From positions 157,075,318-157,139,317 of the forward strand of contig OZ010571.1 in assembly GCA_963932145.1 (NCBI GenBank): 64,000 nucleotides of DNA, in the 5' to 3' direction. The DNA comes from Acanthosepion lycidas. Taxonomy: Eukaryota > Mollusca > Cephalopoda > Sepiida > Sepiidae. The number at the start of each line of letters is the position of its first letter. Position 1 is the stretch's first letter. The notes below the pieces were generated by a model. That model saw only the letters and a list, made by a program, of their open reading frames with translations, was not told where the DNA came from and ran no database searches. The position numbers were made by a program, and so were the translations under genes. Positions 36,421-48,221 of this stretch are shown in pieces.

Positions 36421-37030
36421 CTCCTGGATTTATTTTTTTTAGTTCCTGAGCACCCCGCCCACGTTTGGCCCTTATTTGGATCTTTGCTTTCCATTTGGCG
36501 CTCTTTTTGTTTATTTGTTATGGGTCGATATCTTCTTAGCTTTATCTCCATCAACATTTTCGCAGGTGACGATTCGTGATCGTCTGGAGTGCTCCGATGG
36601 ATTAGGAATCCAAACGATGGATCCACGCATTTCTGTAGAATAATTTTCACCGTCTTTTCAGCGATTTCATTCTCTTGAGGGTAATGTGGGGATGATGATG
36701 ATGATGATGTGATTTTTACTTTTTACTCTACTTTGTTGCAAATTGTTGGTATTCTACTGACAGAATATTTCTTGTGGGACTCCGGATCTACAAAAGCTGT
36801 GTTGCATAACTTTAATCACATCTCCACAGTTCTGCGGCAGTATTTGGTATACATCTAGGTAATTAGTGTATACATTCACAACAATGAGATTGTCCCTAGT
36901 TTTATGATGGCACAGATCTGCTGTTACTTTCTGCTAGGGCTGCGTGTGTCCAACCTGACTTAAGAGTGCTAGCGCATCTCTATATTTGTCAAGTGCCGCA
37001 ATTCTGTATTCAATATAATCTATTTCTTTG
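36405..37030 (-). mobile_element. Ty3/Gypsy fossil D (integrase fragment)
   Basis: Reading on the minus strand: VVNVYTNYLDVYQILP and VIKVMQHSFCRSGVP of the integrase core, then SSPAKMLMEIKLR of its C-terminal part. Broken fragment without LTRs. Confidence 0.65.
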
Positions 37031-37124
37031 TCTTCCCTCAGTTCTTCGTTTGTTTGTTTTTTTCATTTTTTGCTGTTATTGATAATATTAACTCTGAGAC
37101 ACTGAGGCGGTCAAACATTAAACT

Positions 37125-37126
<2 letters not shown>

Positions 37127-37191
<65 letters not shown>
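37127..37191. repeat. (GA)n microsatellite
   Basis: About 32 GA units with one interruption. Confidence 0.95.
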
Positions 37192-37194
37192 TAA

Positions 37195-37310
37195 ATTTTC
37201 CTCGGTGAGAATGGGACGTCAAGATTTCTTCTCCCCTAAAATTTTATTTTTCTTATCTATCGAGAGTCTGACATGCGAACGAAAACAGATTCAGGTATGG
37301 CTTTATTTCT
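37195..37310 (-). repeat. Dispersed repeat, copy shared with 59.0 kb
   Basis: The reverse complement contains GACTCTCGATAGATAAGAAA followed by AATAAA and GGGGAGAAGAAAT, matching 59,020-59,115. Family unknown. Confidence 0.7.
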
Positions 37311-39239
37311 TTCTTGAGAAATCAGAAAAACATATTTTCTGTTGACGAAAAAGGAAACAGAGAACGAACGCTTTTTCTTAGGGTTGAAATTGTAAAAAAT
37401 CACTCATGTCGGGCCAAGAAGGTAATCTGGTTTGAGTTTGTTTTGTTTTTTTAATTTCGTGTTTTGCTTTCTTGGTGCTCACATTCGGCCGACATGCAAA
37501 GTGAATCAGAAAGAGATCTCTAATTGCAGCAAAGTATAACATTGATAACACTATGATCCCAAATTTTCTCCATTTTTTTGAGATGTTGTTACTAGTTACA
37601 TTTGAAGTATTAATTGAACAGTTAGATATCAGTTTACCTGGAAAGAAACACGCTCTGAGCATTACTTCCTAGCCACGAAACAAATTCCCGCAATGAAAAA
37701 TAATAAAATAGCCAATCACGAACGTTCCCGACGAAAAAAGAAATGACGCTGGGGACTACCAGATTTGCTTAAAAGAAGGGGCTCCTTGTAACGAATGGCT
37801 ACCGGCGTCACTGCCATGATAGCTCCTCTCATCACAACCGTGACCTCGCCCAAGGTTCACTCATCTCACCCGACTCTTCATACGCGGAATGTGGCCGACA
37901 GACCAACTTCGACAGCGCCAGGCTCTCGACGATAACCACCGTGATTCATCGAATGTCGTCACCATCGTGACTCCAGCGCGGCTCAATCCACCTTACCACA
38001 CAGAAACGAAGGGCCACCTGTCAGCATACTGGGCGGTGTTGTCCTCAGCTCAAGTTTTTTTTTCCAAATAAAATAGGCTATATTCAGTAAAATCTTAATT
38101 CATTAATGAATAAATTGTGAAAATTCCCTGTATTTTTGGCTTTCGTTTGAATCGGAGACTTCCCTGATTTTTGGCAAATATTTTAATAAAATGAGTGGTG
38201 TCGATTTTGGGATTTCAATGTAGAAAAAAGTATCCATTTTGGTGGTACCTATTGATAACATTGTTAGCAATATGAACATTTGGAAAAAGAGCATTTTTGC
38301 AGATGATGATATTTGTTATTGAAGTAAGTTTTATACTTACTGAGTATCCAATGATTGTAGCTTTTTGCTAGTCTAAGTGTAAATTATTCAATTTTTTTTT
38401 TCTCTGAATAAATTTCGGCTCTCGGTAGTTTGAGGGAAAGGATGAAGGTAATAAAAATAATTACGGAAACCTGAACCTTGCCACCCTGCGTGCAAAACTC
38501 CTCCGCCAAGGAGTGGAGTAGGGGGGGGGGTCAATTGAAGGTGAAGAAAGGGGAAAGAAAAGCAGAAGTGTTTTTTCTACCACAATAAATTGTTTTGATA
38601 AACGTGATTTTTTAACCAATGGCTACTCGAGCCGGTTGAAATCTGAAATCCTTGTATTGACCGCCAAATTTTTGTTCTATATTTGACTCCAAATTTACTA
38701 CTTTATTCAATATTACTACTATCTCTCGTGTCTCCAACACCACATAAGAAGTGTTGTTATTTCACCGAAAAAAAATAAAATAAAAAAAATAAAAATGAAC
38801 ACTGAACAGTGTTGATAAGATTGGGTATCCAAACTAAACAAAATAGTGAACACTTGAGTTTGATGAATCATTGATTGTAAAGAAAATATAACCGCAGCTG
38901 AGTGCAACAATGGCTCTTTGGGGGAATTGAAAGAAATTCTGAAGAATTTAATTACTTTGTAGAAAGTTTTCTTGACAGATTGAGAAGCTCTCTAGAAGCA
39001 GTCATATATATTATATTAAAAATTGAAAAATGTTCTACGTCTCTACGATCATTAGTGATGGTTGGTCCGTTTATAATAAAAATATTAAAACAATAAACGA
39101 TACATATAAATTTTAACTCTCAAATTATGGCCGCGATTTTAGATTTTGCCAACTATCAGCGTCTATTGGAACCCCACCCCCCAAAAAAACGGAAGATTTA
39201 TTTTTATTTTAAGAATGACACAGAAAATTAATCCATTTT
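37311..39239. other. No recognised gene
   Basis: A GC-richer patch at 37,730-38,070, ending in AATAAAATA, may be a promoter or old LTR. A G10 run occurs at 38,521-38,530. Confidence 0.4.
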
Positions 39240-39403
39240 ATTAATTGGTAACGATATTCTGCCTTACACCGGTTCCGTATCCGCTTGCCATGGTCGTTAA
39301 CTGACGGTGTCGTGTCTACGTGTACGGTTGTTAGTAACATGAGTATCCTTGCTGCTGCTGTCGCTGCTTAGTGAAATCATTGATTGGTATATCTCCACCA
39401 ACG
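39240..39403 (+). promoter_or_regulatory. Possible promoter/5' UTR
   Basis: A CpG-containing stretch in very AT-rich surroundings, followed by a short upstream frame (MSILAAAVAA, 39,339-39,371) and then the candidate first exon. Confidence 0.35.
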
Positions 39404-39428
39404 ATGAGCCTCGTTACTATTAAGCGTG
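39404..39428 (+). CDS. Candidate first coding exon (MSLVTIKR)
   Basis: ATGAGCCTCGTTACTATTAA then GCGTG, ending at a near-perfect donor GTG|GTAAGT. It gives MSLVTIKR plus one base. I do not recognise the protein. If real, the gene runs right with a very long first intron. No transcript evidence is available. Confidence 0.35.
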
Positions 39429-41674
39429 GTAAGTATTTATTTATTTACTTTATCGAATACTTCTAAGCACACGCTCGTTTTTTTTTTCGCTATTCACTGA
39501 AACATTTCAGCGCAATGAATTCAAATTATATTTTTGTGTTTGGTGTTCAATAGGATTTTTTGCTTTTCTTGTCATTTGGGGGAAAAAAAAAAAAAAAAAA
39601 AAAAAAAAGCTGAAATAAGCAAATTAATGTGTAAGAAGACGAAATTTACACCAAAACATGAATGAATAATCTTGAACAATTTTTTAAAGATTACCGTTTT
39701 TATTTTTTAAATGAACTATTTATTGTGAATAAATAGAAAACTTTATTTTTAATCGTCCCTACTCTGGAAAAAAAAGAAAAGAAAACATTATTTATTTTTG
39801 TTTAGTTCATTTTTGTTTCATGTTGGAGAGGATATTTGAACGTAAATAAAATAATTTTTTTTTGATTATTTGCAAAAACAAAAAAGGATTTGAGCATTGA
39901 AAAAGTTTTATTTTCTAATTAATTAATTTTCTTACTGCGTATTTAGTTAAATCAATTTATCAATAAATTTAATAAAAATACTCTGCTGTAAAATGCAAAT
40001 TACTTAAAAATGCATCAAATTTCTCGAGGAAAATATAAAACTTCTAGGAATTCTCTAGATTAAAAAAACAAAAAGACAAACTTATTTCCTGCTTAAAAGC
40101 TGATATTGTATCCGTACGACAATCTGTCATGGATTAATGTTGAAATAATTCAATTTTGTGAAAGAATTCTAAAAGAAAAATGGAAAAAAAAAGACGTAAA
40201 TAAATATTTGTTTGTTAAATTGCGTGTGTGTTTTATGGAATTGATGTATACGTATTTTCAAGTTGACTGAGGAAAATTTGAAAGCTGTTGCTTTTTGTTA
40301 GCATACAATGAATTAATTAAGCAAGCTAAGCATTTACGGGAAAATTACACACGCTCTTCATGTGTGTGTGTGTGTGTGTGTGTCCCTCTCATTTTAAGGA
40401 GATTGTGAAATGTAATTTTTGAGTAATTGTTCAGACAATTTTAAAATATTTTTCCTAATGTAGTTGTTAATAAATTTAATTATTAAATAAACATATTTTG
40501 CAGGCATAAGGGATTTAAAAGAAATCTTTGTTTATTTAATTTATTGTGATAATTTGCATTGCATTCTTGGAATTGCAGTCCTATCTGACTTAAAGACAGG
40601 GAATCTTTATTTAGACTGAATGTTAAAAAAAAAATTATAAAAAAACTGTTTGATTAAAAAATGATTTCATTTATGTGGCTTCTTAGGTGTGTATGTGTAG
40701 TAAACATCTGACTTCAACTCTATTTTCTTTTTAATCACGAAATAATTTTGCTGATTTACTGGTAGAATCGTAAAGGTGTAAATTTTATTTCATCTGGTGT
40801 TTATCAAATGAAACAATTCTTCTTGAAACTTCTGTATTGTTTAGATTTTGATGATTAGTTAAGTGCCCTGCCATATTGGCATGTGTGTCCTGTTCTCTTG
40901 ATGTTTGCTTGAGTTGGCTGCAGAAAAAATATTTATAATTTCAATGAGAAAATGCAGAAGGACATGACAAGCCCAAATGAAATATGATAATGTAAGTTTT
41001 ATTAATAGAAATTACCTTTTGTTTTTGTTTTTCTTCTTTTTTTACAATAATGTACAATTTTTATAACTAATGGCACAGACCAGCAAATAAATTTTCTTAA
41101 AAGTTGCTCAATAGCAAAATTTTATATTCAACCCTTAAAGAGCCATGTGCAAGGGCAGATTTTGTAAATTTTTTATAAAATATGGATTGATGACAATATT
41201 GAAGTATTACACCAATTAACTGGTTGGTGACATTCATTACTAGAATTTTGTTTGTGAAAATGAGTTCTTCAAATACTGTTTGCCATCTTGTTTCTTTGAT
41301 TGAAGTTAAGCCAGTTCATTCTCTGACAATTCTTTATAATCTTTAAAATGATTTGGAGAGAATCTTTTATTTTGCTGATAACAAAGTTGTTTTGATAATT
41401 TAATGTCAATGACAATGCTGCACATCAGTATCTGTCTAGAATGCTGCACATATTTACTCATTGCTTCTTATATTTACCAGAAGACCATTTATGATCCACT
41501 TGAATAGTAGCGTGTATAAAGCTATTTGTTGTAAAATAGTTTAGTGCATGTGTTTGCATGCTCATATTGTCATACATTCATGAATATAACTTTGTCAAAG
41601 TTGACTCTCTGTAATAAACCTCTAAAATGTTAGCATACATATTAGGTTTAAGGGTCAAGGTACTACACTCAGGA
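39429..41674. other. No recognised gene
   Basis: Very AT-rich with homopolymer A runs (39,582-39,608) and a TG run at 40,362-40,383. It could be intron of the candidate gene. Confidence 0.45.
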
Positions 41675-41975
41675 TTGTCCCATGGGAGAATAGCTTAGTG
41701 GATTAAAGTATTAGTTTAATTGCGAGTTCTATTGGGTTGAGCAGTGCAGACTTAGATTCAGTGGAAGTCAGGGTGAGCAGTCTGGGGTATCCCTAGAAAT
41801 GGTTTGCTGACTAATGAAAATTTACACTTGTATATTACATGAAGGGTTCAATTTGAAATTCCCCTGAAGGTTAATTTCATTGACAATCACTTTATGAAGG
41901 TTGTAGATTACAATGGTTGAAATGTGATAAAAACAAAGATAAACACTAAAATGTGACTGAAAACATTTTGCTGCT
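41675..41975 (+). mobile_element. tRNA-derived SINE, diverged
   Basis: The tRNA-like head has A-box-like TAGCTTAGTGG and B-box-like GAGTTCTATTGGG. The body has GGGTTCAATTTGAAATTCC, then ATGAAGGTTGTAG and ACAATGGTTGAAATGTGAT, the decayed form of the motif seen in the younger copies at 54.9-57.5 kb. Confidence 0.6.
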
Positions 41976-43303
41976 AAAAACATCCCAAAACAGACTCTGT
42001 TCATAATTCAGTTTCCTTTCTCTCACAAGATGATAAAGTTAATATTAGCCATTTCCTTTTAAGGAAACATTTGGAATTCATTGACTGAGCAGCAATTACT
42101 ACTGTCAGTTGACATAACATCTTTCTCCTTAAAACAGTTTTTATGAAAAATATTTTTCTCAAGTCCAATAGCAGTTCTTGTACTTTCCATGACTGATGGT
42201 GGTTTCCTTCCTAACTTTTTGTTTGAAGTCTTATTTTCTAATCAAGTTAATGTGATATCCATTTTGGATATATTACTGCTGTTGGAATTTCTTAAGTGAT
42301 GTGAGTTTTTTTCTGTTATTTTGTAAAAGTTTTTTGTGATTCTGTAGCACCAAACCACAAGTTTCAAAGAAGGGTTGTCTTCACTAGTACCCAAATGTTT
42401 CACTTGCAAAAAAAGCCATTTTTAACCATTGATCTGAGAAAGCAGTTGTATGCAGCTAAAAGTTTACCTAATTTTGAATGGGTTTGCTACCATGCATGAC
42501 ATCTTGATGCAAAATAATCTGACAAGCCTATTTAAGAACATGACTCTAGTTTTCAGGTGAATGTTTTGGTTTTCTAGCAATTTGCAGTGTTTTATGAAAC
42601 TTTTTCTAGTGCAGCCTATTCTGTATTCAATTACTTTTTCTCTGATGCTAAACTTGTTCTAACTAATCCATATGCTGAGGTACCTGAAGTGTTTAGTATT
42701 CACTAATTCCACATCCTGAACTTTTATGATAGATTCAGAGTAGGTGCTATCACTGCTTTTATAATTCTAATTTCAGATCATAGTTTCTGTTTTAGAAAAG
42801 TTTTATCTTGAGTCCTATTTCTTCAAATACTTTGTAGATGATGTTGAATCACACAATTAGGGAAAAAGTCTAATCCAAGTAAACTTGTATTTTTGTATTT
42901 AAGGTAAAAAAAAAAACAAAAAACAACATGTCTGTTAGGCATGAAGATTTTTTTTTATGGCAATGCAGCAGCTCTGAAAAGTGTTCTTCATCAATTGATT
43001 TTGTTGTTTTAATATTTTCTAAGTTTTGCTTAGGCTGACTACAAAGGTATTTACAGTTCTTGATATTTTTAGGTAATCACCAATCTAAAGACTAATCAAA
43101 TTTGGTGATCAGATAAGTAGTGTTTTCACTATATGACTTAACCAGAAATCCTTTGTAAGTTAGTCTCACTGTGTCCAAGTCCTGTTTTAATTAAAGATTT
43201 AGAGGGAGGAGAAGAGGAAGAAATTTCTGCCCTGATTGTATAGATATTGAATATAAATGAACTTTAATATTCTACTGTGTAAAATCAGTTTGTTGTAGTA
43301 AGC
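41976..43303. other. No recognised gene
   Basis: AT-rich, no domain or repeat recognised. Confidence 0.45.
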
Positions 43304-43305
43304 TA

Positions 43306-43406
43306 TTAGGTTGGTGCAAAAATAATGACGTAATAATGTCGTTTTTTGACATTAAAAATACGTCAAAAAACGACATTATTACATCATTATTTTTGCACCA
43401 ACCTAA
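43306..43406. mobile_element. Palindromic mariner-type MITE
   Basis: 101 bp: two 45-bp inverted arms differing at one position around an 11-bp spacer. The ends are TTAGGTTGGTGCAAAA, the terminal sequence of Hsmar1/MADE1-type mariners. TA flanks each side (43,304-43,305 and 43,407-43,408), the expected target duplication. Near-perfect arms suggest recent mobility or gene conversion. It encodes nothing; a mariner transposase would have to act in trans. Confidence 0.92.
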
Positions 43407-43460
43407 TAATTAAGATTGGTTCCTTTGCAGACAGTCCTCCTCAAAATAGAATATATTTAA

Positions 43461-43577
43461 GCTTAAGGCCATATCACATTGAAATACTGGTTCTTGTATG
43501 ATCACCGAAGTTGAGCAACGTCAAGCTTGGTCAGTACCTAGATGGGTGACTGCTTGGAAATACCAGGTGCTTGAATG
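43461..43577 (+). pseudogene. 5S rRNA-like sequence (pseudogene or 5S-derived SINE head)
   Basis: About 117 bases align with 5S rRNA along its length: GGCCATATCACATTGAAATA, GATCACCGAAGTTGAGCAAC, and TAGATGGGTGACTGCTTGG near the 3' end. The internal Pol III control regions (A box and C box) are recognisable with several substitutions. The terminal stem is weak (GCTTAAGGCC against GGTGCTTGAATGT), and no T-run terminator follows closely. Single copy in this window. Confidence 0.85.
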
Positions 43578-45054
43578 TGTGGGTGGTGTAATGAATAATG
43601 AGAATTGTAAATCAGAGAGAATATTATTTAAGTATTTTAAACTCGATTGATATCTTTGCATATTCAACTAAGAAGGGAATAGTTTTGTTATCGAAATTAA
43701 CCCACAAAAGGAGATATTATATAATCTTAAAGTATAATGTTACATGCATCTACATGATTCTTCCCTTGGTTTGTATATGCGGCTATTGTGTTTTTCAATC
43801 CAGTATCAATGTGTAGTATCTGTTCAATGTTGATTCTTAGCTAGAATCAATGATGCTTTCTGATCAAGAAAGTTTCATAATGGTATTAAGTGAGATGGAA
43901 TTGGAAGGAAAAATATGGTGTGAAGTGTGGGATGTTAGAAGATGAGAGAGAAATAAAAATAATGCCAGTAAAAAGAAAAAGAATATAGATTAGGGAAGAG
44001 ACAGAAATGAAAGAAAAACAGGTGTGCACAATCTTGCTAGCTGAATATCAAGAGATATTTGATCAAAAGTTTTTCGGGAGGCAAAGGCATTGAAATTGTG
44101 ATCAATTAGAATTCTTTATGCAGATAGAGGAAGGAATAAAGAAAATAAAGATGTAGTGGAAAATATTTGCACATTCTGTATTCTTTTTTCCCATGTATAA
44201 CTAATCCATGTTTGTATAAGCTTTGGATAAAAACCTGATGATTGAAAGGGATAAGGGAGAGAATGAGAAGAAACATGCACGTGTTGAAGGAATAGTATTG
44301 GCTATAATAATGGATAATCTTAGTTATCAACATCCATGGAATTTCCATGGTTCAATTAGATAAAAGAAATGGTGACATGTAAATAAGATGAACAAATCTG
44401 ATGCCTAAATTGTGTAATGCTAATATTTGGTTCATTTGTTGTATGTGTTTAATTTTCAGAACATTTCATGCCCTTCTTGACGGGGAAGATATAACCTTAC
44501 AAATTATAAAAATTAAAAAAATATTATCAGTAAAAGTCTTTAATTTCTCTAAAAGATAAAATTTGATTTAATTTTCTCTATTTTCCAACAACTTTGCTAT
44601 ATGATAACAGTAAAAAAAAAAAAAAGCCTGCATTCCAAAATACCTTGGTATAAATAATCAAGACGAAATAGTATAATAACACCTTTTAGTGATGAATGTT
44701 AGCAATTTTCCTAAATACTTGGAGGAGTAGGGATCAAGGCATGTAATGGCTCGTTGCCTTTAGATGCAATCTTTCTCATTCATACCTTTGCTATGAGAGA
44801 CAGTTGTGTGTGTGAGGTGTAAATAAAATTGGAATACATAATTGTAGGTAACAAACACATCAGTAATAAGGATTGAAAGCTATTTTGTTGATATTTCAAT
44901 GTTTATTCATTTTTATCTGTACAGTCCAACTAAAAAGAGATTACTTCTATTATAATTCATTTTCTAAAGAAGTAATTTTTTTTTTCTTTATTAATCTGAC
45001 AGATTTTTATTACTTTGAACTCTTTTTTTTTTTTTTTTTTTTTTTTTTACTGGC
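43578..45054. other. No recognised gene
   Basis: AT-rich with A runs (44,610-44,624) and a T run (45,023-45,048). Confidence 0.45.
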
Positions 45055-45200
45055 CTGAATATTTGAGAAATCTTATTAAAGAAACATGCGTTCTCCAGTA
45101 GCATTTGAACCTGTGTCCTTCTGGGCAGAGAGAACTCACTGTTAGATTTGATGTGCCATAACAGGCTCAGCTACAAAGAAGCTTTACCAATCAAGCAAGG
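45055..45200 (-). mobile_element. tRNA-like SINE fragment
   Basis: The reverse complement has ACACAGGTTCAAATGCTAC, a good B box, with a T-rich tract downstream of it at lower coordinates. The A box is not convincing. Confidence 0.4.
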
Positions 45201-45859
45201 TCTGAACAGTGCATTTAAGCAAAATCCTTCTCAACATAGATTACTCAAAATTATATCTATGCAGGACATTAGATAAAAATAAATATACTGTTTAATAAAT
45301 AAATAGAGCATCTACCCAAATATGAGTATTCATTAAAGAAAATATTTAAAGTGATAAAATCTGTTAGATTATTAAATAAAAAAAAAAACATTACAAAATT
45401 ACTTTGTTTATTTTTGGATACAAAACTAACTCATTTTGCATTTCCTAGAGTTCTTTTTGGTGTTGCATTGAAACATCAGATAGATCTAGCACTGGCTGCA
45501 TCACTAACATTAAAAAATCAATTTGTATTAAATCAAAAAATTTTTTCTTTCAAATCAGATGATTCACAACCCCCCCCACCATGACAAGTACAACAGCATC
45601 AATCACCCAACATTTTGAAACCAGTTAAAATTTTTGTCAGAAATACGCTTTTAACATAACACTAAAAAGGTAATGAAGACAAAATATGTTTTGCCTTTGC
45701 ATCAACAACAGTTTTATTTGTTCCTTAAAGTTGTTTATTCAACATAATTCAGTTTTTTAAAGATAATCTGTTAAATGACTCACAAATGCTTTACCACTAA
45801 TGGTTAAAAGGTGCTACATTTCAGGTTTGTCACTTAAAAAGTCAAAAAAAAAAAATATC
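45201..45859. other. No recognised gene
   Basis: Could include the decayed C-terminal part of the neighbouring hAT relic, but I see no convincing match. Confidence 0.4.
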
Positions 45860-46245
45860 AAATAGTTTCACAAATCTTTTCAAGCAATTACCCTTTGAGA
45901 AACACCTTACCTGAGTGTGAAATAAAAGTCTCACATGGTCTGCATAATTTTTATCTTCACAAAATTGCTTCAAGAGGCACTCAGATTTGGCATTAGCTTT
46001 GATAGCATTGAAACATTTTTATAAATGATTTCAATACCTCATTAAGAACAGGAGAAATATTTCTGGACACAAAATTCTCCCTATGAATAACAAAGTGCAC
46101 AAGAAACATTCCTGGATTCTAATCTTTCATCAGTTTTAAGCAGCCATTTTTTTTACCCAGCTTAACAGGAGTACCATCTGCAGTACAAGATGTTTTCCAC
46201 TGATATATTATTGACATCTAAGTAGTTTCTTTTTTAAACACACGC

Positions 46246-46278
<33 letters not shown>

Positions 46279-47000
46279 AGGGGGGTAGTGATTTTTAGAT
46301 TAGCATTTCTTCAGTAAATTTACCTTTTATCAATATATCTTAAATAGGTTAGCAATAAGGCCTCACTGTTTCTCAAGGTTGATTCATCCATTTGTACTGA
46401 CAATTTTTTTAGGCAGGGTAGGTTAGTAAGGTTAGTAAAAATATTATGCAATAAGAATATGCAAGAAGTAACCCTAACTCCTGCTGAGTTCAGCTTTTCA
46501 ACTGGTTGTGTTTTAATATATTTACTCATTTCATCTTTTGCTAACAGTATTGTTACTGAGTGGTATGGCTTTAACATCTTTGTCATCTTTTTTCAGAATT
46601 GTTTTAAAAAATTTTGATAGTTTGATGGTTTAATTAAATCCTCCCCAATAGTATGACATTTTTCAAGATTTAGCAATGAGTAATTCCATGTGTACAACTG
46701 ACATTAAGAGAGATACTTTAATGTTGATCTTGCTTTCAAACTCTTTTCCTTTAAAGACATGAAGTACTTTAAATCTGAATTTATATATGCACTATGTTTC
46801 ATCTCCAAATGCACCTCAAAACAACCTTGTTTCATCAATTCGTTGGTTAAGCATTTTGTTGGCATAAGAGACAGAAAGGTGACTCTTCATCATGGAGATA
46901 ACATTGGTATGAAACCTAATTTTAAATCTTCCTGTGAATACTCACAAAATGTTTTCTTGTTTGCACTATTCATTTTATGCAAAGGGTTTGTGACTGGAAT
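45860..47000 (-). pseudogene. ZBED5/SCAND3-like hAT transposase relic with BED-type finger remnant
   Basis: Reading on the minus strand: LKLGFIPMLSP and MLTNE-like to HLEMKHSAYINSDLKYF, the BED finger region; then LLIAKS, TIGEDLIKPS-like, SVQMDESTLRNSEALLLTYL, ADGTP..NGCLKLMKD, HFVIHRENFVSRNISPVLNE, and KNYADHVRLLFHTQVR. This order matches ZBED5/SCAND3-type hAT-derived proteins, which are abundant in cephalopods. Frames change several times and stops interrupt it, so it is a pseudogene; the dimerisation C-terminus is not recognised. Confidence 0.82.
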
Positions 47001-47394
47001 AAATAAATGTGAGAAAAACTTATGAAATGCATTTGAAGATTTAACACATAAATGAAAAAATATTACACAATAAGAATATGCAAGAAGTAAAAAAAAAAGA
47101 AGATAAAACCATGCCGATTTGTTTACTTGCTTAACTCATTTTTTTAATCTGTACACAGATGGTTTATTTCCATTAAATGTGTGCAGATTATCCTAATATC
47201 TTTCTTGTATAAGTCAAGCTTGCCTGACCAAATAGGATTACAGTTTCATATAGTTTGTTTTTTCATAATTTATTTTAATACTTATTATTTATTAATAGTT
47301 CTGATGAATCATTTAACAATATATTTCTCATCATTGTTTAAGGTCTCCTGCCAAAAACTCCTGTTCAATGGTGGAGGCCACCATAGAAATCACT

Positions 47395-47835
47395 AGGTTT
47401 TCATTTGTAAAATTCATCAAGCCATGTTTTAAGCTCCACATCGTTGTTGAACAAAACACCCTTCAAATTGTTAGAAAGCAGCTGAAAAAGTTGGTAATCT
47501 GAAAGGGCTAAATCAGGAAAATATGGTGGATGTGGCAGAACTTCCAAACCAAGCTCTTTAATTGCATGTTCATTCATGTTAGTGATATGGGAGTGAGCAT
47601 TGTCACGTTTCATAGTCAACACTGTATTTGCTGTTCAGGTCTTTTCAGCTGGATTGCTTCTTTAAGCCTCTGTTCATTTGTTTACCATACAGCTTTACAT
47701 TTAGCATTTGGTTGTTTTGAAGCATTTCATCTCCGTATACAGCACAAATGTCTCGAGCAGCTTTGGTAAGATTGAAACCTTGATTAAAAGCAGAAAGAAG
47801 ATGTTATTCTTGTCATTTCATCTTGAAGTGGGTGA
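47395..47835 (-). pseudogene. Mariner (DD34D) transposase relic, internally deleted
   Basis: The C-terminal half reads KRDNAHSHITNMNEHAIKEL, EVLPHPPYFPDLALSDYQLF and FNNDVELKTWLDEFYK. Exactly 34 residues separate the Asp of RDNA from that of SDY, the mariner DD34D signature. An N-terminal HTH remnant (NQGFNLTKAARDICAVYGDE) lies at about 47,735-47,820, so the middle with the first catalytic Asp is missing. No TIR was found at either side. Confidence 0.85.
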
Positions 47836-48178
47836 CTAATCTGAAATAAAATTTCAATAACATTCAACAGTAGAGTCTCACAGGATAACTGGAGTTACTA
47901 AGGAGCAAAAAAAATACTATGAAAGATTTTATTTTTAATTGAAATTAATATAAAATGATAAATTTTATCTTGACATGCAAGTTGTCATAATTAGTGTGTT
48001 TAATTTGTTGGACAAATTTGGTATTACTCTGTGAATGTTTGTACATTGGTATGTCTAAACATTGCCCCCCCCCCTCCCCACTCTCTGTGGAATTGGATTT
48101 TAACTGTTTAGAAATAAAACTATGTACATGGGGAAAACTATATTCAATGAAAATGTTATAAATATCTTTCTATCCTAG
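47836..48178. other. No recognised gene
   Basis: AT-rich with a C-run at 48,065-48,073. Confidence 0.4.
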
Positions 48179-48221
48179 GATGCCTTCTGTAGAGCACGAG
48201 TTAACAAGTTGGCTATTTCTA
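48179..48221 (+). CDS. Candidate 43-nt exon
   Basis: Strong acceptor TTTCTATCCTAG| and donor CTA|GTGAGT. From its own ATG it reads MPSVEHELTSWLFL. With a second AG at 48,191-48,192 the exon starts at 48,193, and its phase then fits the candidate exon at 39,404-39,428, giving the same EHELTSWLFL frame. Using the first AG, the join meets a stop after four codons. The protein is not recognised. Confidence 0.3.

Noticed and set aside
44106-44348. 80-codon minus-strand hydrophobic frame
   Set aside because: Composition is that of AT-rich noncoding DNA; no conserved motif.
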